A stretch of 45,302 bases of DNA from Streptomyces altiplanensis. GTDB taxonomy: Bacteria > Actinomycetota > Actinomycetes > Streptomycetales > Streptomycetaceae. The DNA is taken from the NCBI GenBank assembly GCA_003719395.1, contig RHMC01000049.1:1-45302 (forward strand), written 5' to 3'. The position numbers and the translations under genes were made by a program. Each line of letters starts with the position of its first letter. The stretch's first letter is position 1. Positions 37,312 to 45,302 of the stretch are shown piece after piece. Below the pieces are notes generated by a model, which saw only the letters and a list, made by a program, of their open reading frames with translations, searched no databases and was not told the DNA's origin.

Positions 37312-38574
37312 ATGCCCGCAGATCTCGCCGTCATCGGACTCGGCCATCTCGGCCTGCCTCTCGCCCAGGCCGCGGTCGCCTCCGGCATCGACACCCTCGG
37401 CTACGACACCGACCCGCGCCTCCTCGCGGATCTCACCGCGGGGCGCACCCCGGGCGACGGCTCCCTCACCGCCGCCGACCTGCGCCGCATGCTGGCCGGG
37501 GGTTTCCGTACCGTCAGGGCGCCGGCCGAGCTCGGCCGGGTCCGTACCGCTGTCATCTGCGCCCCCACTCCGCTCGGCGCCGACCGTACGCTCGACCTCA
37601 GCGCCGTCGGTGAAGCCGCCAGGATCCTGGCGGCGCAGCTGCGCCCGCACACCACGGTGCTGCTCGAATCCGCCGCGTACCCCGGTACCACGGAAGAATT
37701 CCTCCGCCCCATCCTCGAAGAGGGGTCCGGGCTGCGCGCGGGCCGCGACTTCCACCTCGCGTACTCCCCCAGTCGGGTGGATCCCGGCAACCGGCTCCAC
37801 ACCTTCGCGGGCACCCCGCAGGTCATCGGCGGCCTCACCCCCGCCTGCACCGAATCGGCCGCCGCCTTCTACGGGCGACTGACCGACAAGGTGGTCCGGG
37901 CGCGGGGCCCGCGCGAGGCCGAGACCGTCGGCGTACTCGAAACCAACTACCGGCACGTGAACATCGCGCTGGTCAACGAGATGGCCGTGCTCTGCCACGA
38001 CCTCGGCGTCGACCTCTGGGACGTCATCCGCTGCGCCGAGACCAAGCCCTTCGGCTTCCAGTCGTTCCGCCCGGGCCCCGGCGTCGGCGGCCACGGCGTT
38101 CCCGTCGACCCGAACTACATCCCGCACAGCAGCGCCACCCCCGGCCACCCGCTGCGCATGGTCGGCCTCGCGCAGGAGATCAACGACCGCATGCCGCAGT
38201 ACGTCATCCAGCGCTGCGCCACGCTCCTCAACGAGCACGGCAAGTCCGCCCGCGGCGCCCGCGTCCTGCTCCTCGGCGTCACCTACAAACCGGACCTGGC
38301 CGATCAGCAGGGCGCCCCCGCCGCAGGAGATCGCCACCGCCTGATGGACCTGGGCGCCCAGGTCGGCTACCACGACCCGCACGTCCCCCACTGGCGCGTC
38401 CGGGACGTCCCGGTCCCCCGCGCCGACTCCCTCTACGAGGCCGCCGCCAACGCCGACCTGACCGTGCTCCTGCAGAACCACCGCACGTACGACCTCCAGG
38501 CCCTCGCGGTGAAGGCCCAGCTCCTCCTCGACACCCGGGGCGCGACCCGACGGGCGCGGGGCCACCGCCTCTGA
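37312..38574 (+). CDS. UDP-glucose/UDP-ManNAc dehydrogenase-like protein, catalytic Cys absent
   Basis: A 420-aa nucleotide-sugar dehydrogenase-family protein. ATG 37312 follows gggaagga. The N-terminal Rossmann motif is VIGLGHLGLPLAQAA, followed by ICAPTPLG, ESAAYPGTTEEFL, the central-helix ETNYRHVNIALVNEMAVLC and LLLGVTYKPD. The active-site segment reads GPGVGGHGVPVDP where the family has GGHC: the nucleophilic Cys is Gly (codon ggc). A +1/-1 indel pair around 38325-38341 replaces the expected QEIAT by AGDRH before RLMDLGAQVGYHDP. Without the Cys the usual two-step oxidation is unlikely, so the protein may be a divergent paralogue. Confidence 0.82.
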   Translation: MPADLAVIGLGHLGLPLAQAAVASGIDTLGYDTDPRLLADLTAGRTPGDGSLTAADLRRMLAGGFRTVRAPAELGRVRTAVICAPTPLGADRTLDLSAVGEAARILAAQLRPHTTVLLESAAYPGTTEEFLRPILEEGSGLRAGRDFHLAYSPSRVDPGNRLHTFAGTPQVIGGLTPACTESAAAFYGRLTDKVVRARGPREAETVGVLETNYRHVNIALVNEMAVLCHDLGVDLWDVIRCAETKPFGFQSFRPGPGVGGHGVPVDPNYIPHSSATPGHPLRMVGLAQEINDRMPQYVIQRCATLLNEHGKSARGARVLLLGVTYKPDLADQQGAPAAGDRHRLMDLGAQVGYHDPHVPHWRVRDVPVPRADSLYEAAANADLTVLLQNHRTYDLQALAVKAQLLLDTRGATRRARGHRL

Positions 38575-38593
38575 CGCCGAGGAGGCGGTGGCC
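38560..38593. terminator. Hairpin terminator at the end of the dehydrogenase gene
   Basis: Perfect 12-bp stem ggccaccgcctc (38560-38571) with gaggcggtggcc (38582-38593); it overlaps the stop codon. It lies between convergent genes and is usable on both strands. Confidence 0.75.
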
Positions 38594-38644
38594 GCGAAGC
38601 CGCGCGGGGCGGCCGGCCGGAGAACCGGTCAGCCGGTCAGCCGG

Positions 38645-40084
38645 TCAGCCGCTGAAGTGGAACCCGAAGTTGGCGCCGCCGGCGGGGCCGCCGAGGCCGG
38701 CGAGGTTGAAGCTGGTGGCGCCGGCGCCGGTGAGGCCCGAGGTGTCCGTCCTCAGCTTCCAGACCCTGCCCTTGAAGCCGTCCTCGCCGTTGCCGCCGAC
38801 GTAGACCTCGGGCGTGCCGTCCCGGTCGGTGTCGACGACACGGACCGCCGATCCGAAGTGGTCGGCGGTCTCCGACGTGCTGGGAATCCCCGCCGAGTTC
38901 TGCGTGAAGGACTTCGCACCCGTGGTGGTGACTCCGGTGGCGCTGCCGCGCAGGACGGTGATCGCCCCACTGGCCGTGACGGCCGCGTCGCTGCCGGTCT
39001 CCCAGTCGGCGCCGACGACGATGTCGGCGTAACCGTCCTGGTCGGTGTCGGCCACGGACACGTCCGAGCCCCAGCGGTCCTTCTCCTCGTCCACCCCGGG
39101 CACGCCCGTGCTCTTCTGCGTGTACGTCCGGCCGGGCAGCGTCGTGCTGACGCCCTCCGGGCCGCCGTACGTGACGAAGATCCTGCCCCCGAGCGCGTCG
39201 GCGCTCCGGTCGGGGCCGCCGCCGACGAAGTCCTGGTAGCCGTCCTTGTTCAGGTCGCCGAAGGAGCCGTTCCAGCCGGAGGTGACCGCGCCGCCCCGGA
39301 CGAGGCCCGAGGCCGTGCCCCTGAGGACGGAACCCCCGGTCCGGGACATGTCGCCGGTGGCGGTGCCGTGGGCCACGACGTCCCGGACGCCGTCGCCGGT
39401 CATGTCGCCGACGTGGACGTGGTTGACGCTGTGGCCGTCCTCGGCCGGGGTGTCGCGGAACCGCACGGCCGACGGCTTGCCCGTGGAACGGCTGACCGGG
39501 CCGCGCACGACGACCATGCCGTACTTCGTGCCGGGGTGCTCGCCGACGGCCGCCGGCACGACGATGTCGCGACGCCGTCGCCCGTGACGTCGCCGACTCC
39601 GGTGCTGGAGTTGAACAGCCGGGGCGCGGTCGCGGCGTCCCCGGAGCCGGTCGTCACCGTGGTGGCCGGTGCGGTGACGCCCTGCGCGCCGCCCCAGAAG
39701 ACGAGGACGCCGGAGCCGTCGCGTGACGATCTGGTCGTCGTAGCCGTCCCCGTCCACGTCACCGTGGCCCCCGAGGTGGCCCCACCTGCGGTCCGCGGCC
39801 GGCTCGCCGGGGACGCCGGGCGTGGCCTGGGTGAGAAAGGCGGCGGTGCCGAGTTCCGGACCGGTGGCCGATCCGTACACGACGGAGATGCCGCCGGCCT
39901 TCTTCAGGCCGGCGACGGTGGCGGATTCCGCGCTGATCGCGAGGTCGGGGTAGCCGTCCCCGTCGAAGTCCGCGGTCGTACGGTCCGCCGGCTGCGGCTC
40001 CACGGCCGTGGCCGGAGCGATGCCGGTGAAGCTCAGAACAGTGGCCGCGCACATGCCGGCGGTCACCAGGGAAAACTTGCGCAA
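38645..40084 (-). CDS. Secreted FG-GAP/integrin-alpha-type repeat protein, internal indel pair
   Basis: A 479-aa exported protein. A TTG start at 40084 (MRKFSLVTAGMCAATVLS) follows a gggggg ribosome site at 7-base spacing. The signal peptide ends near PATA-VEP. The mature part has about seven FG-GAP blades with Ca-binding D-x-D-x-D-G motifs (DFDGDGYPD, DVDGDGYDD, DLNKDGYQD, DTDQDGYAD, DTDRDGTPE). Between about 39725 and 39570 the in-frame translation turns Arg-rich, while the next frame reads SGVLVFWGGAQGVTAP and SSTGVGDVTGDGVA, so a compensating indel pair scrambles one blade. Likely a beta-propeller exoprotein; binding partner unknown. Confidence 0.88.
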   Translation of the reverse strand: MRKFSLVTAGMCAATVLSFTGIAPATAVEPQPADRTTADFDGDGYPDLAISAESATVAGLKKAGGISVVYGSATGPELGTAAFLTQATPGVPGEPAADRRWGHLGGHGDVDGDGYDDQIVTRRLRRPRLLGRRAGRHRTGHHGDDRLRGRRDRAPAVQLQHRSRRRHGRRRRDIVVPAAVGEHPGTKYGMVVVRGPVSRSTGKPSAVRFRDTPAEDGHSVNHVHVGDMTGDGVRDVVAHGTATGDMSRTGGSVLRGTASGLVRGGAVTSGWNGSFGDLNKDGYQDFVGGGPDRSADALGGRIFVTYGGPEGVSTTLPGRTYTQKSTGVPGVDEEKDRWGSDVSVADTDQDGYADIVVGADWETGSDAAVTASGAITVLRGSATGVTTTGAKSFTQNSAGIPSTSETADHFGSAVRVVDTDRDGTPEVYVGGNGEDGFKGRVWKLRTDTSGLTGAGATSFNLAGLGGPAGGANFGFHFSG

Positions 40085-40100
40085 GACACAACCCCCCAGG

Positions 40101-40139
40101 TTGATCTTCGGGCGGCCGGTCCGGCCGCGCGAAGATCAA
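40101..40139. repeat. 39-bp inverted repeat in the FG-GAP gene 5' region
   Basis: ttgatcttcgggcggccgg (40101-40119) and ccggccgcgcgaagatcaa (40121-40139) are complementary at 18 of 19 positions around one central base. It lies directly upstream of the ribosome site of the FG-GAP gene and downstream of the guaB3 terminator. Either an operator or a long 5' RNA hairpin. Confidence 0.85.
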
Positions 40140-40153
40140 AGCACACGCCCTCC

Positions 40154-40183
40154 GGGAAGAAGCGGGGCGGGAAGAAGCGGGGC
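40154..40183. repeat. Tandem duplication of a 15-bp unit
   Basis: gggaagaagcggggc occurs twice back to back (40154-40168 and 40169-40183) in the guaB3/FG-GAP intergenic region. Confidence 0.85.
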
Positions 40184-40192
40184 CGCCCGGCC

Positions 40193-40225
40193 CTTCGCCC
40201 CGCCCGAAAACCCGGCGGGGCGAAG
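40193..40225 (-). terminator. guaB3 terminator
   Basis: Perfect 12-bp stem cttcgccccgcc (40193-40204) with ggcggggcgaag (40214-40225), loop cgaaaaccc, 24 bp after the guaB3 stop. Confidence 0.8.
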
Positions 40226-40248
40226 TGCCGGACCCGTACGGGCAGGGG

Positions 40249-41373
40249 TCAGCGCTTGTGCTCGGCCGGGGAGACCGTCACCTCGACGCGCTGGAACTCC
40301 TTGAGCTCGCTGTAGCCCGTGGTCGCCATCGAGCGGCGCAGCGCGCCGAACAGGTTCATCGAGCCGTCCGGGGTGTGCGACGGGCCGAGGAGGATCTCCT
40401 CGGTCGTGCCGACCGCACCCAGGTCCATGCGCTTTCCGCGCGGCACGTCCTCGTGGACGGCCTCCATGCCCCAGTGGTGGCCGCGCCCCGGCGCGTCCGT
40501 CGCGCGGGCCAGCGGCGAGCCCATCATCACGGCGTCCGCGCCGCAGGCGATGGCCTTCGGCAGGTCGCCGGACCAGCCGACGCCGCCGTCGGCGATGACG
40601 TGCACGTACCGGCCGCCGGACTCGTCCATGTAGTCGCGGCGGGCCGCGGCCACGTCGGCGACGGCGGTGGCCATCGGGACCTGGATGCCCAGCACGTTGC
40701 GCGTGGTGTGCGCGGCGCCGCCGCCGAAGCCGACGAGGACGCCGGCCGCGCCGGTGCGCATCAGGTGCAGCGCGGCGGTGTACGTCGCGCAACCGCCCAC
40801 GATGACCGGGACGTCGAGCTCGTAGATGAACTGCTTGAGGTTCAGCGGCTCGGCGGCGCCCGACACGTGCTCGGCGGAGACCGTGGTCCCGCGGATCACG
40901 AAGATGTCGACACCGGCGTCCACGACGGCCTTGGAGAACTCGGCCGTACGCTGCGGAGACAGCGCGGCGGCGGTGACCACGCCCGAGTCGCGCACCTCCT
41001 TGATGCGCTGCCCGATCAGGTCCGCCTGGATGGGAGCGGCGTAGATCTCCTGGAGACGGCGGGTCGCGGTCTCGTCGTCGAGCTCCGCGATCTCCTGGAG
41101 CAGCGGCTCCGGGTCCTCGTACCGCGTCCACAGACCTTCGAGGTTCAGTACGCCCAGGCCGCCCAGCTCACCGATGCGGATGGCGGTCTTGGGCGAGACG
41201 ACCGAGTCCATCGGAGCGGCCAGGAAGGGCAGCTCGAAACGGTAGGCGTCGATCTGCCAGGCGATCGAGACCTCCTTCGGGTCCCGGGTGCGCCGGCTCG
41301 GCACGATGGCGATGTCGTCGAACGCGTACGCCCTGCGGCCGCGCTTGCCGCGCCCGATCTCGATCTCAGTCAC
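40249..41373 (-). CDS. guaB3: GuaB3 family IMP dehydrogenase-related protein
   Basis: A 374-aa TIM-barrel protein without CBS domains, GTG start at 41373. Family signatures are YAFDDIAIVPSRRTRDP, PFLAAPMDSVVSP, VIVGGCATYTAALHLM and VIADGGVGWSGDLPKAIACG. Aligned with GuaB of the same window, the IMP-binding loop GPGSICTTR is replaced by GGGAAHTTR: the catalytic Cys position is His. GuaB3 proteins lie beside guaB in actinobacteria and have been proposed as GMP reductase-like enzymes; with the Cys absent the reaction here is uncertain. It is downstream of guaB on the same strand, separated by a terminator, so it likely has its own promoter. Confidence 0.9.
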   Translation of the reverse strand: MTEIEIGRGKRGRRAYAFDDIAIVPSRRTRDPKEVSIAWQIDAYRFELPFLAAPMDSVVSPKTAIRIGELGGLGVLNLEGLWTRYEDPEPLLQEIAELDDETATRRLQEIYAAPIQADLIGQRIKEVRDSGVVTAAALSPQRTAEFSKAVVDAGVDIFVIRGTTVSAEHVSGAAEPLNLKQFIYELDVPVIVGGCATYTAALHLMRTGAAGVLVGFGGGAAHTTRNVLGIQVPMATAVADVAAARRDYMDESGGRYVHVIADGGVGWSGDLPKAIACGADAVMMGSPLARATDAPGRGHHWGMEAVHEDVPRGKRMDLGAVGTTEEILLGPSHTPDGSMNLFGALRRSMATTGYSELKEFQRVEVTVSPAEHKR

Positions 41374-41426
41374 GTGTGTGGCCTTTCCCTCTTGGTATGC
41401 CGTTCCAGTATCCCCGACACACGCGC

Positions 41427-41462
41427 CAGGGGCGGCCCGGCGAAATTCCGGGGCCGCCCCTG
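41427..41462 (-). terminator. guaB terminator
   Basis: Perfect 12-bp stem caggggcggccc (41427-41438) with gggccgcccctg (41451-41462), 12-base loop, 24 bp after the guaB stop. Confidence 0.82.
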
Positions 41463-41486
41463 CGCGCGCGTCGGTGTTACCGCGTG

Positions 41487-43034
<1,548 letters not shown>

Positions 43035-43036
43035 CT

Positions 43037-43062
43037 AACGGGATCGCGGGGTGTCTCATTCC
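43037..43062 (-). promoter_or_regulatory. Sigma-R-type promoter of guaB
   Basis: On the minus strand ggaat (43062-43058), 18 bases, then gtt (43039-43037), an exact match to the thiol-stress sigma factor consensus GGAAT-N18-GTT. A vegetative-looking tagcat (43037-43032) overlaps. The position, about 45 bp upstream of the guaB ATG, is suitable. Confidence 0.55.
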
Positions 43063-43128
43063 ACGACCAAGATCACCCGTGGAATTCGTACATTCATACG
43101 GCAGGCGGGCGCGCGAAGAGCCGTCCGG

Positions 43129-43794
43129 CTACTGCCCGGCGAGGGCCCGCAGCCTGCTGAGCGCGCGGTGCTGCGCGACCCGGACGGCGCCGGGCGACAT
43201 GCCCAGCATCTGCCCGGTCTCCTCGGCGGTCAGGCCCACCGCGACCCGCAGGACCAGCAGCTCGCGCTGCGCCTGCGGAAGATTCGCCAGAAGTTTCTTG
43301 GCCCACTCGGCGTCGCTGCTGAGCAGCGCGCGCTCCTCGGGGCCGAGGGAGTCGTCGGGCCGCTCCGGCATCTCGTCGGACGGCACGGCGGTCGAACCGG
43401 GGTGACGCATGGCGGCCCGCTGGAGGTCGGCAACCTTGTGGGCGGCGATGGCGAAGACGAACGCCTCGAAGGGCCTGCCGGTGTCCTTGTAGCGCGGCAG
43501 TGCCATCAGGACGGCGACGCAGACCTCCTGCGCCAGGTCCTCCACGAAGTGGCGGGCATCACCGGGCAGCCGGCTCAGCCGGGTGCGGCAGTACCGCAGG
43601 GCCAGCGGGTGGACCCGGGCCAGGAGATCGTGCGTGGCCTGCTCGTCGCCCTCGACCGCACGCCGGACGAGGGCACCGATCACCGTCGTCTCGTCGTCGC
43701 GCATCGGTCCATGGTGCCTTGGCGCCGGGTCATTCGCGGCACCACGTCCGTAGTTGTGCACTGAAGCGTTATGAGCGGGTACGCCGGAACTCAT
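43129..43794 (-). CDS. shbA: ECF-type sigma factor ShbA
   Basis: A 221-aa ECF-type sigma factor; known ShbA directs transcription of the principal sigma gene hrdB in streptomycetes. The start at ATG 43794 ([16 protein letters not shown]) is favoured by a ggaggggcaggag ribosome site; [15 protein letters not shown] at 43704 is a shorter alternative. The sigma-2 region reads [19 protein letters not shown] then [18 protein letters not shown]; sigma-4 is [20 protein letters not shown] and [20 protein letters not shown]. It sits between guaB and bldM as in other streptomycetes. No anti-sigma gene is adjacent. Confidence 0.9.
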   Translation of the reverse strand: MSSGVPAHNASVHNYGRGAANDPAPRHHGPMRDDETTVIGALVRRAVEGDEQATHDLLARVHPLALRYCRTRLSRLPGDARHFVEDLAQEVCVAVLMALPRYKDTGRPFEAFVFAIAAHKVADLQRAAMRHPGSTAVPSDEMPERPDDSLGPEERALLSSDAEWAKKLLANLPQAQRELLVLRVAVGLTAEETGQMLGMSPGAVRVAQHRALSRLRALAGQ

Positions 43795-43896
43795 CTCCTG
43801 CCCCTCCCCTCCCGCTCGACCGAATCGTCCCTGAGGAACTCTTCCACCCCCCAAGGATGCGGCATCGGCGACGGAAAGGGGCCCGGGCGTCCGTCA

Positions 43897-43922
43897 CCCC
43901 GTCCGCCGGAGGACGGACGGGG
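43897..43922 (-). terminator. Hairpin between bldM and shbA
   Basis: Stem ccccgtcc (43897-43904) with ggacgggg (43915-43922), 10-base loop, 37 bp beyond the bldM stop on the minus strand. Confidence 0.55.
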
Positions 43923-43958
43923 AACGTGGCAGCCGCGCGAGAGCGCACCGGCCGGGTC

Positions 43959-44570
43959 CTATCGGACCAGGCCCCAGCGGAATCCGAGCGCGACCGCGTG
44001 CGCCCGGTCCGAGGCGCCGAGTTTCTTGAAGAGCCGCCGGGCGTGTGTCTTGACCGTGTCCTCCGAGAGGAAGAGCTCACGGCCGATCTCGGCGTTGGAG
44101 CGTCCGTGGCTCATGCCTTCGAGCACCTGGATCTCACGCGCCGTGAGCGTCGGGGCCGCGCCCATCTCGGCCGACCTGAGCCGGCGCGGGGCGAGCCGCC
44201 AGGTCGGGTCGGCGAGCGCCTGGGTCACGTCGCCCGCAGTTCGGCGCGCGAGGCGTTCCTTGAGCAGGTAGCCGCGGGCGCCGGCGGCGACCGCGAGCGC
44301 GACCCCGTCGAGGTCCTCGGCGACCGTGAGCATGATGATCCGGGCGCCCGGGTCCGCGGAGAGCAGCCGGCGCACGGTCTCGACGCCGCCCAGACCGGGC
44401 ATGCGCACATCCATCAGAATCAGGTCCGAGCGGTCGGCGCCCCAGCGGCGGAGGACTTCCTCGCCGTTGGCCGCTGTCGTCACGCGCTCGACGCCGGGCA
44501 CGGTCGCGACCGCGCGGCGGAGCGCCTCTCGGGCAAGCGGGGAGTCGTCGCAGACGAGGACGGATGTCAT
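43959..44570 (-). CDS. bldM: Developmental response regulator BldM, local frame scramble
   Basis: A 203-aa FixJ/NarL-type atypical response regulator needed for aerial growth and sporulation. ATG 44570 (MTSVLVCDDSPLAREALRRA) has ggaggg upstream. The receiver domain includes LILMDVRMPGLGG, and the LuxR HTH includes LTAREIQVLEGMSHGRSNAE and SEDTVKTHARRLFKKLGASD. Length and both ends match BldM. Residues about 108-120 read KERLARRTAGD, whereas the neighbouring frame gives ASRAELRAT, the expected sequence: one extra base near 44255 and one missing near 44228. A sigma-BldN-type promoter lies upstream. Confidence 0.95.
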   Translation of the reverse strand: MTSVLVCDDSPLAREALRRAVATVPGVERVTTAANGEEVLRRWGADRSDLILMDVRMPGLGGVETVRRLLSADPGARIIMLTVAEDLDGVALAVAAGARGYLLKERLARRTAGDVTQALADPTWRLAPRRLRSAEMGAAPTLTAREIQVLEGMSHGRSNAEIGRELFLSEDTVKTHARRLFKKLGASDRAHAVALGFRWGLVR

Positions 44571-44950
44571 GACCGCCCTCCGCAGCTGATGCGCGTCACC
44601 TTGAGCCTCCAGGCTGGTACGTATTTCGTCACCTGTGCGATTGACGCTCCCGAGCACTTGCCCGATCGCTTGTTCCTTCAACCGCTTCACACACTCAACG
44701 ACGGTCACTCGAAAGAGTTACGGGCCGGATGGGCGCCATCGGCACTCTACGTAAGTGTGCGGTTGCGCAGGGGCGCATCAGGGGTTGCCATGTCTTCTAA
44801 GTAAAGCTATGCCCCATTTAGCGGCTTTTCTTCCGTTTTGCTGGTGTCTGTGGCTAGATTCGCAATGAGTCATATTTACATCTGCTTACACCAGTGGATG
44901 CCGCCTCAAGTCCAGAGCACTCTCGATGCATCGATGCAAGGGGACAAGCA
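44571..44950. other. Divergent bldM-whiD regulatory region
   Basis: 380 bp with no gene, noticeably richer in A/T than its surroundings. It contains the bldM promoter (44695-44722), a -10-like tagatt at 44855-44860 pointing toward whiD, and a perfect 12-bp palindrome tcgatgcatcga at 44923-44934, 16 bp before the whiD start. Confidence 0.7.
44695..44722 (-). promoter_or_regulatory. Sigma-BldN-type promoter of bldM
   Basis: On the minus strand cgtaac (44722-44717), exactly 16 bases, then cgttga (44700-44695): an exact match to the sigma-BldN consensus CGTAAC-N16-CGTTGA as I recall it from published work. It is about 125 bp upstream of the bldM start. bldM is an established sigma-BldN target in S. 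coelicolor. Confidence 0.75.
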
Positions 44951-45302
44951 ATGGCAGATTTCTCCCGCCTTCCCGGACCCAACGCCGATCTGTGGGACTG
45001 GCAGCTGCTCGCAGCGTGCCGTGGGGTGGACAGCTCGCTCTTCTTCCACCCGGAGGGGGAGCGGGGCGCGGCACGGAGTGCGCGTGAGAACTCGGCTAAG
45101 GAGGTCTGCATGAGGTGCCCGGTGCGCGCGGAGTGCGCGGCGCACGCTCTTGCGGTGCGTGAGCCCTACGGCGTGTGGGGCGGACTGACCGAGGACGAGC
45201 GCGAAGAGCTGATGGGCCGCGCGCGCAACCGTCTCATCTCGGCTTCGGCGGGGCCCACTGCCACGCGGCCTCGTGAAGGAACGTTTCTTCTCTTCCCCCC
45301 TC
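44951..45302 (+). CDS. whiD: WhiB-family regulator WhiD, runs off the window
   Basis: Iron-sulphur WhiB-like transcription factor required for spore maturation. ATG 44951 (MADFSRLPGPNADLWDWQ) follows aagggga. The four cluster cysteines are visible: AACRGVD, then CMRCPVRAEC, together with the G[VI]WGG turn EPYGVWGGLTEDERE. The basic C-terminal segment is GRARNRLISASAG. The frame is open to the edge; known WhiD is about 112 aa and 117 codons are already present, so an indel near 45255 (the other frame reaches TGA near 45274) or a longer tail is possible. Divergent from bldM, the conserved arrangement. Confidence 0.93.
   Translation, partial: MADFSRLPGPNADLWDWQLLAACRGVDSSLFFHPEGERGAARSARENSAKEVCMRCPVRAECAAHALAVREPYGVWGGLTEDEREELMGRARNRLISASAGPTATRPREGTFLLFPP

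Noticed and set aside
35602..38565. A 987-codon open frame on the minus strand
   Set aside because: Only the glpD part (from 37080 leftwards) is coding; the upstream third is antisense to the nucleotide-sugar dehydrogenase gene.

Overview
The window is chromosomal DNA of a Streptomyces species. It has very high GC with strong third-position bias, a Streptomyces-type gene complement (whiD, bldM, shbA, LuxR/PspC two-component pair, XRE/DUF397 pair, LAETG-type sortase substrate) and a gene order that, from memory, follows the S. coelicolor region from whiD (SCO4767) to pcrA (about SCO4797). Both ends are cut: an M23 peptidase lacks its 5' end on the left and whiD runs off the right end.

Layout. 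1-7 kb: M23 peptidase, pcrA helicase, a GT1-type glycosyltransferase, a four-helix membrane protein, an NlpC/P60 cell-wall hydrolase and a 51-aa basic protein. 7-11.2 kb is the most accessory-looking part: a VOC protein, an alpha/beta hydrolase, a Doc-like toxin behind what looks like a beheaded partner, a DUF397/XRE regulatory pair, a HATPase anti-sigma-type protein and a NADAR-family protein. 11.2-14.8 kb: a two-gene operon of a P-loop ATPase and a membrane-anchored periplasmic-binding-protein-like receptor. 15-20.6 kb: an envelope-stress-like module with a PspC-histidine kinase and LuxR regulator divergent from a PspC/toastrack protein, then a small membrane protein, a DoxX protein and a multi-helix membrane protein. 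20.7-23.1 kb: guaA, divergent from chorismate mutase, which is preceded by an attenuator with a Phe/Tyr-containing leader peptide. 23.9-28.6 kb: LAETG surface protein, GMC oxidoreductase and succinic-semialdehyde-type dehydrogenase. 28.7-35.1 kb: three membrane-anchored Ser/Thr kinase-type proteins, the middle one a pseudokinase. 35.4-42.9 kb: glpD, a UDP-glucose/UDP-ManNAc dehydrogenase-like gene, a secreted FG-GAP protein, guaB3 and guaB. 43.1-45.3 kb: sigma factor gene shbA and the developmental regulators bldM and whiD.

A dominant technical feature is that about a dozen otherwise well-conserved genes, including the housekeeping genes pcrA and glpD, are broken by one or more single-base indels. 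Some occur as compensating +1/-1 pairs, as in bldM, the nucleotide-sugar dehydrogenase, the FG-GAP gene and the ATPase. The family sequence continues perfectly in another frame across each break, so sequencing or assembly error is a better explanation than pseudogenisation. Coordinates for those genes span the whole reconstructed gene.

Regulatory sites visible directly include a sequence matching the sigma-BldN consensus upstream of bldM, a sigma-R-like promoter upstream of guaB, the chorismate mutase attenuator, a 39-bp inverted repeat in front of the FG-GAP gene, and perfect terminator hairpins in most convergent or operon-end gaps.
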